From the NCBI GenBank assembly GCA_963826975.1, contig CAWGZJ010000002.1:124001-188000 (forward strand): DNA of 64,000 bases. The letters are read 5' to 3'. Position numbers and translations under genes: made by a program. How positions within the stretch are numbered: the first letter of the stretch is position 1; each line of letters opens with the position of its first letter. This document shows positions 1-9,296 of the stretch, piece by piece. The stretch comes from Palsa-883 sp963826975. Its GTDB lineage: Bacteria; Pseudomonadota; Alphaproteobacteria; Acetobacterales; Acetobacteraceae. The notes below the pieces were generated by a model. The model saw only the letters and a list, made by a program, of their open reading frames with translations. It ran no database searches and was not told the DNA's origin.

Positions 1-168
1 GCACACATGTGGCTCAATCTTGCCGGTATGTCGGGTGATTTAATTGGGTTGAAGCTTCGCGATACCGTTGCTGGACGAATGACATCGAAACAAATCGCAG
101 AGGCTCAAAAGATGGCGCGGGAATGCCAGCAGCGCGATTTCAAGGGGTGTGACTACTCGGCTCGCTGA
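1..168 (+). CDS. Sel1-like repeat protein, C-terminal end (5' end outside window)
   Basis: The frame is open from the first base and stops at TGA 166-168, giving 55 residues that begin AHMWLNLAG and contain RDTVAGRMTSKQIAEAQKMA. This tail (a WLNLA helix, then RD-VA-RMT--QIAEAQ) is typical of the last repeat of alphaproteobacterial Sel1/TPR-like solenoid proteins, which usually act as secreted or periplasmic scaffolds. The gene is cut by the window edge, so domain count and signal peptide are unknown. Its last codons overlap, in another frame, the broken start of the aldehyde dehydrogenase remnant, so the two were probably joined by a rearrangement. Confidence 0.65.
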   Translation, partial: AHMWLNLAGMSGDLIGLKLRDTVAGRMTSKQIAEAQKMARECQQRDFKGCDYSAR

Positions 169-638
169 TCGGCGCAGAGGCCGCGGATCGTTTCGAGGTG
201 TTGGTGGGGGATGCCGTGGCCAAGGGGGCACGTCTACGTGCGGGCGGCCAGCGTGACAACACCATCATGGATGCCACAATCCTGGATCACGTGACCCCCG
301 ATATGCGCATCTATGCCAAGGAGTCATTCGGGCCCGTCGCCTGCATTCTGCTCGCCGCCGACACCGAGGACGCTATTCGCCTTGCCAACGACACGCAGTA
401 CGGTCTGGCACCTGCGGTGTTCGGCCGCGACATCGCGCGCGCCGTGTCGGTGGCGCGGCGCATCCGCTCCGGCATCTGTCACATCAACGGGCCGACCGTG
501 CACGATGAGGCGCAGATGCCATTCGGTGGTACAAAGGCCAGCGGCTATGGCCGCTTCGGTGGCCGCGGCGGTATCGACTTCTTCACTGAACTGCGTTAGA
601 TTACGATTGAGACTGCAAAGCAGCACTATCCATTCTGA
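153..638 (+). pseudogene. aldehyde dehydrogenase (vanillin/salicylaldehyde type), 5'-truncated with amber codon
   Basis: The translation from about base 153 (LLGSLIGAEAADRFEVLVGD) matches only the C-terminal third of an NAD(P)-aldehyde dehydrogenase: FGPVACIL, then HINGPTVHDEAQMPFGG and ASGYGRFGG, the signature of the vanillin/salicylaldehyde dehydrogenase branch. The catalytic Glu and Cys regions are missing because the gene is cut at a TGA at 150-152. A TAG at 597-599 interrupts the end. The same frame then reads ITIETAKQHYPF to TGA 636-638, so the TAG replaces the Trp expected in the family ending ELRWITIE. Both lesions mark a dead gene. The upstream junction with the Sel1-like gene is probably a deletion or insertion scar. 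Confidence 0.75.
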
Positions 639-832
639 AACCAGGTTGACGACGGGAACAAAGCATATTCGGTCACACGAAGCGACGCCGGGTGGCAGAG
701 CGTCCTGACGGTGTTGTGAATGTTGGCATGTAGCGATAGCGCGCCGCGGATCGAGAGCGGCAGAAGTGTCGCGGCGCGACATGGGTCATCGTTCGTCCTA
801 TGGTGCTCCAGTACGAAGGGAAACCGACGACC

Positions 833-1687
833 ATGCAGGTTGAACCGATCCTGGCAGAGACCATTGCAGGCATCCGCCACATTCTTGGCGTCGAGCTTGA
901 CCGCATCACGGTAGAGCGCGCGGTCATCGGACTGTTCTTTACTGGTGTAAAGCTGAACAACGGGATCGCCGGCGCGTGTGCCACGCCGTTGCGCTCGATC
1001 CCCGAAGCGGTCTGTTGCCCAAGTTCCGCAATGGCGATGCCGTTTCCCGGCAAGCTTCGCGACCGGCCCGCCAACGATCTGCTGAAAGAGGTCGCGGCTT
1101 CGAGTGGGATCCGCCGTGCCGTCGGCGTCGCCACGATGAACGCACTGGCCGACATGTGCTGGCAGCGACGCCCGCTACCGGAGGTGCAGCTTCGCGTTGG
1201 CGTCGATGCCTATGACGCGGCCGACATCCGCTCCGGCGAACACGTCGTCGTGGTCGGCGCCTTCGTTCCCTTCCTGAAAGCACTCAAGCGAACGCAACAA
1301 GACTTCACGGTACTGGAGATGGATGCGGCAACATTGAAGCCGGATGAGTTGCCGCATTTCCGCCCCGCGAACGAGGCATCTCAGGTGGTGCCGAGCGCGG
1401 ATGTGGTGCTGATCACCGGCACCACGCTGCTGAACGATACGCTGGGGAACCTTCTTGCGTTGTGCCGCCGCGACGCGCGTGTCGTCGTGGTCGGCCCGAC
1501 TGTCGGCCTGCTACCAGATGCCCTTCTGCGTCGTGGTGTCGATGTGATGGGCGGCGTGCGGATCACTGCGCCGGATGCGTTCCTGGACATGTTGGCGGAG
1601 GGTGGATCTGGTTATCACTTCTTCGGGCGTTCGGCCGAGAAGGTGGTTCTGGTCAGAAGTGCGGCAGCCATGGCCCACGCGGCCTGA
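833..1687 (+). CDS. DUF4213/DUF364 family protein (putative heavy-metal chelation Rossmann protein)
   Basis: This is a 284-residue protein. The N-terminal part (QVEPILAETIAGIRHILG, then FFTGVKLNNGIAGACATP) resembles the enolase-N-like DUF4213 domain. The C-terminal half (GEHVVVVGAFVPFL, VVLITGTTLLNDTL, VVVVGPTVGLLPDAL) is the Rossmann-like DUF364 domain. The family is annotated as putative metal chelation; no reaction is established. ATG 833 was chosen because an ACGAAGGG stretch lies about 12 bases upstream; an in-frame ATG at 800 would add 11 residues. It converges on the aldehyde dehydrogenase gene at 1751. Proximity to Mo/W cofactor genes is suggestive only. Confidence 0.7.
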   Translation: MQVEPILAETIAGIRHILGVELDRITVERAVIGLFFTGVKLNNGIAGACATPLRSIPEAVCCPSSAMAMPFPGKLRDRPANDLLKEVAASSGIRRAVGVATMNALADMCWQRRPLPEVQLRVGVDAYDAADIRSGEHVVVVGAFVPFLKALKRTQQDFTVLEMDAATLKPDELPHFRPANEASQVVPSADVVLITGTTLLNDTLGNLLALCRRDARVVVVGPTVGLLPDALLRRGVDVMGGVRITAPDAFLDMLAEGGSGYHFFGRSAEKVVLVRSAAAMAHAA

Positions 1688-1708
1688 CCAATAAGCACCT
1701 CACAGCTC

Positions 1709-1735
1709 GCCGGCTCCCTAGGTCTGGCAGCCGGC
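1709..1735. terminator. hairpin between convergent genes
   Basis: GCCGGCT (1709-1715) and AGCCGGC (1729-1735) form a perfect 7-bp stem with a 13-base loop. It lies in the 63-base gap between two convergent genes. No T-run follows on either strand, so a terminator role is only plausible. Confidence 0.35.
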
Positions 1736-1750
1736 GCCAGGCTGCTCGGT

Positions 1751-3178
1751 TCATGCCGTCAGATGCGACACGTTCTTCGCTACGGTGTAGCATTGCAGCC
1801 CTTCGATGCCGCCCTCGCGACCGAAGCCACTGTCCTTCACGCCGCCGAACGGCGTCTCCGCACTCGATGCGACGAAGTGGTTGATCGACAGATTGCCGAC
1901 CTCCACCCCTTCGGCCAGCCGATGGACGTTGCGTGCTGAATTCGTGAAGGCATAAGCGGCAAGGCCATACGGCACGGAATTCGCCTTCTCGATAGCTTCG
2001 TCAATGTTGCGCACCCGGCTAAGCAAGGCCAGCGGCCCGAAAGGCTCCTCGCGCATTGCGCGCGCGTCGTCCGGCACATCGGCCAACACGGTCAGCGGAA
2101 AATAATAACCATGATTGCCGATGCGCTCGCCACCGGCGGTGACGCGCGCGCCCTTCGCCTTGGCATCGGCCACCAGTGTCTCCATCGCCGCCAGGCGGCG
2201 TTCATCGGCGAGCGGTCCCATCTGGTTGTCGGGGTCCAGCCCATTGCCGACCTTGATCGTCTTGGCCTTCTGGGCGAAGGCGTCGGCAAATCGATTGTAG
2301 ATCGCGTCCTCGACAAAGAAGCGCGTGGGCGACACGCACACCTGTCCGGCGTTGCGCGACTTGGCAACGGCGGAAGTGCTGCCGCTCGACACCGGATCGA
2401 TGTCATTGCACATGATCACCGGCGCGTGTCCGCCAAGCTCCATGATAACCGGCTTCATGTGTGCGCCGGCCATGGCCGAGAGGTGCTTGCCGACCGAAAC
2501 GGAACCGGTGAAGGTCACCAGCCGCACCGACGGCTGCGGGATCAGGTATTCGGATATGTCGGAAGGATTGCCGAACACCAGGTTCAGCACCCCGGGCGGC
2601 AGTCCCGCATCGACGAACGCCTGCGCGAGCTGCACCGCGCCGGCAGGTGTTTCTTCCGATGCCTTCAGGATGATCGAGCAGCCGGCCGACAATGCGCCGC
2701 CCACCTTGCGCGCCGGCGAGCTCATCGGAAAGTTCCAGGGTGAGAAAGCCGCCACTACGCCGATCGGCTGGCGCAGCACGGAATGGCGCATGCCGGGTTC
2801 ACTGGGAATGATCCGCCCATAGATGCGCCGGCCCTCCTGCGCGTCCCACTCGATGATCTCGCAGCCGCGCAGGATCTCCAGGCGCGACTGCGCGATCGGC
2901 TTGCCCTGCTCCAGGGTCATCGCGATCGCCATGTCCTCGACGCGCATGCGCATGAGACGCACGGCTTCGAGGATGATCTCGGCGCGCTTGGCCGGCGAGG
3001 TACGAGACCAGAGTTTGAAGCCCTGTTCTGCCGCAGCCAGCGCATCATCCAGGTCCGCGCGTGTCGCGTGAGGCACGGTGCCAAGAACGGATTCATCGGC
3101 CGGATTGATCACCGGCTGGCCATCGGCCTGGCGCCATTCGCCTGCGACATACAGCTTCAGATCGGGGTAATTTGCCAT
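1751..3178 (-). CDS. NAD(P)-dependent aldehyde dehydrogenase (succinate-semialdehyde dehydrogenase-like)
   Basis: A complete 475-residue class I/II aldehyde dehydrogenase. The cofactor-binding FSPWNFP is near residues 145-151, the catalytic base Glu247 sits in MELGGHAP, and the nucleophile Cys281 in NAGQVCVSPTR. The C-terminal EEPFGP and SSAETPFGGVKDSGFGREGG motifs are intact. Overall pattern and length fit the GabD/succinate-semialdehyde branch (oxidation of an aldehyde to its acid with NAD(P)+), but the true substrate cannot be read from sequence. It is divergent from the aldo/keto reductase at 3293; the 114-base gap should hold both promoters. Confidence 0.9.
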   Translation of the reverse strand: MANYPDLKLYVAGEWRQADGQPVINPADESVLGTVPHATRADLDDALAAAEQGFKLWSRTSPAKRAEIILEAVRLMRMRVEDMAIAMTLEQGKPIAQSRLEILRGCEIIEWDAQEGRRIYGRIIPSEPGMRHSVLRQPIGVVAAFSPWNFPMSSPARKVGGALSAGCSIILKASEETPAGAVQLAQAFVDAGLPPGVLNLVFGNPSDISEYLIPQPSVRLVTFTGSVSVGKHLSAMAGAHMKPVIMELGGHAPVIMCNDIDPVSSGSTSAVAKSRNAGQVCVSPTRFFVEDAIYNRFADAFAQKAKTIKVGNGLDPDNQMGPLADERRLAAMETLVADAKAKGARVTAGGERIGNHGYYFPLTVLADVPDDARAMREEPFGPLALLSRVRNIDEAIEKANSVPYGLAAYAFTNSARNVHRLAEGVEVGNLSINHFVASSAETPFGGVKDSGFGREGGIEGLQCYTVAKNVSHLTA

Positions 3179-3292
3179 TTCCTGCGCACTCCTGTCGAAT
3201 TGCAGCCGACTGTCTCGTCGTATACGGTTGGGTATAACGCGCAGGCGGTCGCGAAACCGTCAAGAGCGAGGCAATGTGCACGGAGGAATGTC

Positions 3293-4210
3293 ATGACCGA
3301 TCTGCCGAAGCGGGAACTCGGGCGTACCGGATTGCAGGTGACGATGCTCGGCTATGGCGCCATGGAATTGCGCGGCGCCCCGAGGGCACGTCCCACGACC
3401 GACGAGCAGGCCGAAACCATCCTCAATGCCGTGCTCGATGCCGGCATCAACTACATCGACACCTCGATCGACTATGGCGTGAGCGAGGAGCGTATCGGCC
3501 GCTACATCTCGCATCGGCGATCGGAGTACTATCTGGCAAGCAAATGCGGCTGCCTGGTGGGCGCGCCGGCGGCACCCGTCGGCCAGGTCAGTCCGCATGT
3601 TTACACGCGCGATAATATCATCGCCGGTGTCGAGCAGAGCCTGGCGCGGATGAAGACCGACTATCTCGACCTGGTGCAGTTCCATATCTCACCGTCGAAG
3701 CAGACATTGCAGGAGAACGGCTCCCTCGATGCGCTGATGACGCTGAAGGAAGCCGGCAAGGTGCGGTTCATCGGCATGTCCGGCACGCTGCCCCACCTGA
3801 AGGACCACATCGCGATGGGCGTATTCGATGTGTTCCAGATCCCCTATTCGGCCATGGAGCGCGAGCATGAGGCCGCCATTGCCGCTGCTTCCGCGGCCGG
3901 GGCGGGCATTGTCGTCCGTGGCGGCGCCGCGAAGGGTGCTCCGTCGGAAGGCAAGCAGCGGGGGCCGCAATGGGAGCGATGGCGGCAGGCGAGGCTTGAC
4001 GACCTGCTCGGCGATATGACGCCAATGGAGTTCATCCTGCGCTTCACCTTCAGCAATCCTGACCTGGATACCACCATCGTCGGAACGGCGAACCCGGCGC
4101 ACCTGCGGGACAATGTGGAAATCCTGCGGAAAGGTCCGCTGCCGGCGGACATGTACGCTGAAGCCAAGCGGCGCCTGTCCGCGGCCGGGTCGGCGCCGGC
4201 GGGTGTGTAA
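3293..4210 (+). CDS. aldo/keto reductase
   Basis: A 305-residue (beta/alpha)8 oxidoreductase of the aldo/keto reductase superfamily. The N-terminus reads KRELGRTGLQVTMLGYGAM. The catalytic tetrad appears as Asp56 and Tyr61 (NYIDTSIDYG), Lys84 and His131 (DLVQFH). NADPH-binding features include the late ILRFTFSNPDLDTTIVGTAN stretch. The frame stays open far upstream, but ATG 3293 is preceded by GGAGG at 3282-3286 and begins the conserved domain. It probably reduces an aldehyde or ketone with NADPH; substrate unknown. ClpS follows 14 bases downstream and may be cotranscribed. Confidence 0.88.
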   Translation: MTDLPKRELGRTGLQVTMLGYGAMELRGAPRARPTTDEQAETILNAVLDAGINYIDTSIDYGVSEERIGRYISHRRSEYYLASKCGCLVGAPAAPVGQVSPHVYTRDNIIAGVEQSLARMKTDYLDLVQFHISPSKQTLQENGSLDALMTLKEAGKVRFIGMSGTLPHLKDHIAMGVFDVFQIPYSAMEREHEAAIAAASAAGAGIVVRGGAAKGAPSEGKQRGPQWERWRQARLDDLLGDMTPMEFILRFTFSNPDLDTTIVGTANPAHLRDNVEILRKGPLPADMYAEAKRRLSAAGSAPAGV

Positions 4211-4224
4211 TCGGCGCCCGACCG

Positions 4225-4530
4225 ATGAATGACATCGTTACCAAACCCAAGAGCAAAGATGAGATCAAGGTCGAACGGCCTCGTCTGCACAAGGTCATCC
4301 TGATTAACGACGACTATACGCCACGTGAATTCGTCGTCACGGTTCTGAAGGCGGAATTTCGCATGAGCGAGGATCAAGCCCTGCGCGTGATGATCACCGC
4401 ACACCGACGTGGCGCGTGCGTCGTCGCCGTCTACACGAAGGATGTGGCGGAAGCCAAGGCGACAAACGCGACAGATGCAGGCCGAAGCAAGGGCTACCCG
4501 TTGCTGTTCACGACCGAGCCGGAGGAATAG
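4225..4530 (+). CDS. clpS: ATP-dependent Clp protease adaptor ClpS
   Basis: A 101-residue protein with the ClpS fold motifs: KVILINDDYTPREFVVTVL (the DDYT/F region that lines the N-degron pocket) and MITAHRRGACVVAVYTKDVAEAK (ClpA-binding helix and loop). ClpS delivers N-end-rule substrates to ClpAP. There is no clpA next to it, which is common for alphaproteobacterial ClpS2-like copies. It begins 14 bases after the aldo/keto reductase. About 200 bases of noncoding sequence then separate it from the formate dehydrogenase genes. Confidence 0.92.
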   Translation: MNDIVTKPKSKDEIKVERPRLHKVILINDDYTPREFVVTVLKAEFRMSEDQALRVMITAHRRGACVVAVYTKDVAEAKATNATDAGRSKGYPLLFTTEPEE

Positions 4531-4735
4531 GCGGCGCGGGCGGTGTTACGGCATATGCTTGTGCACCTCGTCAACCGATCGCGAGTTGGTCCTGGGTCCA
4601 AGGTCGTCGGGCCGGATCGGCCGAGGGCGGGTAGTGGGCGGCCATTGCTGCAAATCGACACAAGTGGCAGGTTAGTTGGATGATCGAAGCGCGCCCGGTC
4701 ATTTGATCGAGGCTGGACCTGTGTTGCTGTAGCCG

Positions 4736-6507
4736 TTGATCGAGGTGAATGAGCCTGTGCCTGACGACCATACTCCCGCGCGCCATCCCGGTTCCGGCCG
4801 GCGGGCCGCTCGATCCGTTCCCAAGGGGCGTCAGGTCGAGCCCAGCGCTATCGAAGAAGTCAAGGAACTCCTGGGGGAAATGCCGCGCCGGCGCGACCTG
4901 CTGATCGAGTGCCTTCACCTGATCCAGGATCGCTACGGCCACCTGTCGGCACGCCACCTTGCGGCACTCGCCGCGGAGCTGCGCATGGCCCAGACCGAGA
5001 TCTACGAGGTCGCCACCTTCTACGCGCATTTCGACGTGGTGCGCGAGAACGAGACCGCCCCGCCACCGGTCACCGTCCGCGTCTGCGACAGCCTGTCCTG
5101 CGCCATGGCCGGGGCAGAGAAACTGCTCGACGCGCTTGGCCACGGGCTCGGCCCGGATGTCCGCGTCCTGCGCGCGCCCTGTGTCGGCCGCTGCGATACC
5201 GCGCCGATCGCCGAGGTCGGGCATTACTACGTCGACCACGCCGACCCCGCAGCGGTCGCCAAGGCGGTGGCGGAGCATCGCCACGACCCGGCCGTGCCGT
5301 CCTACATCGATCTTGACACCTGTCGCGCGGCCGGGGGTTACGCGCTGCTGCAGCGGCTCCGCAAGGGCGAGATCACCGGCGAGCATGTGATAGACACGCT
5401 CGACAAGGCGGGCCTGCGCGGCTGCGGTGGCGCAGGCTTCCCTACCGCGCGCAAATGGCGCTCCGTGCTGGGCGTGCCCGGCCCGCGGCTGATGGCGGTG
5501 AACGGCGACGAGGGCGAACCGGGTACGATCAAGGATCGTTATTTTATCGAATCAGACCCGCATCGCGTGCTCGAAGGGATGCTGATCGGCGCCCATGTCG
5601 TTGCGGCGACCGACATCTATTTCTACCTGCGCGACGAGTACCAGGCGGCGCTTGTCGTGCTGCGCCGGGAGCTGGCCAAACTCAAGGCGGCCGGGCTGAT
5701 CGAGGGAGTGAACATCCATCTCCGCCGTGGCGCCGGCGCCTATATCTGTGGCGAAGAATCCGCGATGATCGAGAGCATCGAGGGCAAGCGCGGCCTGCCG
5801 CGGCACAAGCCGCCGCTGCCGTTCCAGGTCGGGATTTTCGGCCGCCCGACACTGATCAACAATGTCGAGACGCTGTATTGGATCCGCGACCTGGTCGAGC
5901 GCGGACCGGAGTGGTGGCTGGGCCAGGGCCGCAACGGCCGCAAGGGGTTGCACACCTATTCCGTGTCCGGCCGCGTCGCCAATCCTGGCGTCAAGATCAC
6001 ACCGGCCGGCGTCACCATCCGCGAGCTAATCAGTGAATATTGCGGCGGCATGTTGCGAGGCCACCAATTCAAGGCCTATCTGCCCGGTGGTGCCTCGGGC
6101 GGCATTCTGCCCGCGTCGCTCGGCGACATTCCGCTGGATTTCGGCACGCTGGAGCCGCATGGGGCATTCATCGGCTCGGCGGCGGTTGTCGGTACCTGTC
6201 GGACCAGGACGACATGCGCGAAGCGGCGCTGAACGTCATGCGCTTCTTCGAGGATGAAAGCTGCGGCCAATGCACGCCGTGCCGGGTCGGCACCGAAAAA
6301 GCGGCCAAGCTTATGGCGCAGAAGGACTGGAACAGGGAGCTGATGTCGGAGCTTTCGGATGCGATGCGCGACGCCTCGATCTGCGGACTTGGTCAGGCAG
6401 CGCCCAATCCGTTGCTGAGCGTTATCAAATATTTTCCGGAAGAGGTCGGCCTGGCGTCCGGTCAGGGCGTGCCGCCGCCGAAGCCCGCCGTGGGAATCGT
6501 GACATGA
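4736..6507 (+). pseudogene. fdh1B: NAD-dependent formate dehydrogenase beta subunit (fused NuoE-NuoF type), frameshifted
   Basis: The first frame (about 480 residues) carries a NuoE-like thioredoxin-fold [2Fe-2S] domain (VCDSLSCAM, then APCVGRCD) fused to a NuoF-like FMN/NAD domain (GLRGCGGAGFPTARKWR, VNGDEGEPGT, RRGAGAYICGEESA). It breaks near 6183-6205 at GTTGTCGGTACCTGTCG. A second frame then continues LSDQDDMREAAL to ESCGQCTPCRVGTEKA, the 4Fe-4S motif, ending at TGA 6505-6507. Combined length, about 590 residues, matches FDH1 beta of Methylorubrum, which has VVILSDQDD at this point. The net shift is +2 or -1 base. Start is uncertain (TTG 4736, GTG 4745 or GTG 4754). The product should pass electrons from the alpha subunit to NAD+. 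Whether the break is real or a sequencing error is open. Confidence 0.85.
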
Positions 6508-9275
6508 GCGAGTCGATCACCTTCACAATCGACGGCAAGACGGTCCAGGCCGCCGCTGACGAAACGATCTGGCAGGTCGCCAATCGCACCGGCCTGACCA
6601 TCCCGCATCTCTGCTACGCTCCCGAACCGGATTACCGGCCGGACGGCAATTGCCGCGCCTGCATGGTCGAAATCGAGGGCGAGCGCGTGCTGCAGGCCTC
6701 CTGCCTGCGCAAGCCGACCGAGGGCATGAAGGTCCACGTCGAGAACGAACGGTCGAAGGCCTCGCGCCGCATGGTGTTCGAACTGCTGCTGGCCGACCAG
6801 CCGGCGCGGGCGGCGGCGCATGATCCGGACTCGAAATTCTGGCAATGGGCCGATCGGCTTGGGATCGCCGACAGCCGCTTTCCCGCGGGTCACCGGCCGC
6901 CGCCGGACATCAGCCATCCGGCGATGGCGGTCAACCTGGATGCCTGTATCAACTGCACACTCTGCGTACGGGCCTGCCGGGAGGTTCAGGTCAACGACGT
7001 GATCGGCATGGCCGGTCGCGGCCACGGCGCCAGGATCGTCTTCGACATGGACGATCCGATGGGCAACAGCACCTGCGTCGCCTGCGGTGAATGCGTCCAG
7101 GCGTGCCCAACCGGCGCGCTGATGCCGGCGACCATGCTCGACGACCGCCAGGTGCGCACCGAATGGGCCGACCGCGAGGTCGCCAGCCTGTGCCCGTTCT
7201 GCGGTGTCGGCTGCCAGCTGACTTACCAGATCAAGGACGACAAGATCCTGCATGTCGAGGGTCGCGACGGTCCGGCCAATCACCAGCGCCTGTGCGTCAA
7301 GGGTCGTTTCGGCTATGACTATGTCGACCATCCCGACCGCCTGACCCAGCCGCTCATCCGCAAGGACGGCGTGCCGAAATCGGCCGATGATGATGTCGAT
7401 CCGGCCAATCCGTGGACCCATTTCCGTCCCGCAACGTGGGACGAGGCGATGGCGCGCGCGGCCGAGGGGTTGCGCGAAATCCGCGACCGCAGGGGCGGCA
7501 ACGCCCTGGCGGGGTTCGGCTCGGCCAAGGGCTCGAACGAAGAGGCGTATCTGTTCCAGAAACTGGTCCGCACCGGTTTCGATACGAACAATGTCGATCA
7601 CTGCACCCGGCTCTGCCACGCCTCCTCGGTGGCGGCCTTGTTCGAGGGCATCGGCTCGGGCGCCGTAACCGCGCCGTTCTCCGCGGCGCTCGACGCCGAG
7701 GTGATCATCGTGATCGGTGCCAACCCGACGCAGAACCACCCGGTGGCGGCGACCTTCATCAAGAACGCGGCGAAGCGCGGCGCCACGCTGATCGTCATCG
7801 ATCCGCGCGGCCAGAGCCTGTCGCGGCACGCCACCTACGACGTGCGGTTCAAGCCCGGCAGCGACGTGGCGCTGCTGAACGCGCTGCTGCACACCATCAT
7901 CACCGAGGACCTGACCGACAAGCAGTATATCGATGGTTTCACCGAGGGCTTCCCGGATCTTGCCGAGCGCATCATGGGATTCTCGCCCGAGGCGATGGAG
8001 CCGGTCTGCGGCGTGAAGGCGGAGACGATCCGGTCGATTGCGCGGGCCTACGCGACCTCGCGGGCCTCGATCATTTTCTGGGGCATGGGGATTTCCCAGC
8101 ACGTCCACGGCACCGACAACGCGCGCTGCCTGATCGCGCTGGCGCTGGTCACCGGTCAGGTCGGCCGGCCCGGCACCGGGCTGCACCCGCTGCGCGGCCA
8201 GAACAATGTCCAGGGTGCGTCGGATGCCGGCCTGATTCCGATGTTCTTCCCCGATTACCGGCCGGTCGAACAGACCGAGGCGCATGATTTCTTCGAGCGG
8301 AAATGGGGCACGACAATCGATCCGAAACGCGGTTTGACCGTTGTCGAGATCATGAACGCGGTGCATGCCGACCAGATCGAAGGTCTGTATGTCATGGGCG
8401 AAAATCCGGCCATGTCGGATCCTGACGTGCATCACGCCCGCGCCGCGCTCGCCAAGCTGAAGCATCTTGTCGTCCAGGATATTTTCCTGACCGAAACGGC
8501 TTGGCATGCCGACGTTGTCCTGCCGGCGTCCGCGTTTCCGGAAAAGACCGGCAGCTTCACCAATACCGACCGGCGGGTTCAGCTTGGTCGCGCGGCCTTG
8601 CCGCTGCCGGGGCAGGCCCGTCTTGATATCGACATCATTCAGGACCTTGCCAAACGGCTTGGCTGCAACTGGTCCTATCCAGATGTGGGCGCCGTCTATA
8701 CCGAGATGGCCTCGACCATGCCGTCGCTGGCCAACATCAGTTGGGACCGGCTGGTGCGCGAGGGGGCGGTCACCTATCCCACCGACGGGGCCGACAAGCC
8801 CGGCAACGAAATCATCTTCAGCACCGGATACCCGACCAAGAGCGGCCGCGGCAAGATCGTTCCGGCCAACGTATTGCCGCCCGATGAGGTTCCGGACGAG
8901 ACCTTCCCCTACGTGCTCTCGACCGGACGCGTGCTGGAGCATTGGCATACCGGGGCCATGACGCGCCGATCGAGCGTGCTCGATGATCTGGAACCGGAGG
9001 CGATGGCGTTCATGGCGCCGCGCGAATTGAAGAAGCTCGGGGTCGCCCCGGGCGGTATGCTGCGGGTCTCGACGCGCCGTGGCGTGATCGAGCTCAAGGC
9101 GCGGGCAGACAGCGACGTGCCGCTGGGGATGATCTTCATCCCGTTCTGCTACGCCGAAGCCGCGGCCAATCTGCTGACCAATCCGGCGCTCGATCCGTTC
9201 GGCAAGATCCCGGAGTTCAAGTTCTGCGCCGCGCAGGTCGAACCCGTCACGGCTGACGCGGTGGCGGCGGAATAA
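6504..9275 (+). CDS. fdh1A: formate dehydrogenase alpha subunit (Mo/W-bis-PGD)
   Basis: A 923-residue catalytic subunit that oxidises formate to CO2. Domain order: [2Fe-2S] ferredoxin domain (Cys37, Cys50, Cys53, Cys67); a two-[4Fe-4S] domain (CINCTLCVRAC near 148, CVACGECVQAC near 191); the 4Fe-4S motif CPFCGVGC near 230 that opens the molybdopterin domain; then DHCTRLCHASS, where Cys371 followed by His372 is the expected metal-ligand Cys and catalytic His. The C-terminal molybdopterin dinucleotide-binding domain is complete (LEHWHTGAMTRRS). Length is close to the FDH1 alpha subunit. ATG 6504 overlaps the beta-subunit stop by 4 bases (ATGA), indicating coupled translation. Mo versus W cannot be decided from sequence. 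Confidence 0.95.
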   Translation: MSESITFTIDGKTVQAAADETIWQVANRTGLTIPHLCYAPEPDYRPDGNCRACMVEIEGERVLQASCLRKPTEGMKVHVENERSKASRRMVFELLLADQPARAAAHDPDSKFWQWADRLGIADSRFPAGHRPPPDISHPAMAVNLDACINCTLCVRACREVQVNDVIGMAGRGHGARIVFDMDDPMGNSTCVACGECVQACPTGALMPATMLDDRQVRTEWADREVASLCPFCGVGCQLTYQIKDDKILHVEGRDGPANHQRLCVKGRFGYDYVDHPDRLTQPLIRKDGVPKSADDDVDPANPWTHFRPATWDEAMARAAEGLREIRDRRGGNALAGFGSAKGSNEEAYLFQKLVRTGFDTNNVDHCTRLCHASSVAALFEGIGSGAVTAPFSAALDAEVIIVIGANPTQNHPVAATFIKNAAKRGATLIVIDPRGQSLSRHATYDVRFKPGSDVALLNALLHTIITEDLTDKQYIDGFTEGFPDLAERIMGFSPEAMEPVCGVKAETIRSIARAYATSRASIIFWGMGISQHVHGTDNARCLIALALVTGQVGRPGTGLHPLRGQNNVQGASDAGLIPMFFPDYRPVEQTEAHDFFERKWGTTIDPKRGLTVVEIMNAVHADQIEGLYVMGENPAMSDPDVHHARAALAKLKHLVVQDIFLTETAWHADVVLPASAFPEKTGSFTNTDRRVQLGRAALPLPGQARLDIDIIQDLAKRLGCNWSYPDVGAVYTEMASTMPSLANISWDRLVREGAVTYPTDGADKPGNEIIFSTGYPTKSGRGKIVPANVLPPDEVPDETFPYVLSTGRVLEHWHTGAMTRRSSVLDDLEPEAMAFMAPRELKKLGVAPGGMLRVSTRRGVIELKARADSDVPLGMIFIPFCYAEAAANLLTNPALDPFGKIPEFKFCAAQVEPVTADAVAAE

Positions 9276-9296
9276 GGTCGGTAGCATGGTGCGGTA

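Noticed and set aside
2783..3292. 170-codon N-terminal extension of the aldo/keto reductase
   Set aside because: It lies antisense to the aldehyde dehydrogenase; a good GGAGG and the conserved N-terminus place the start at 3293.
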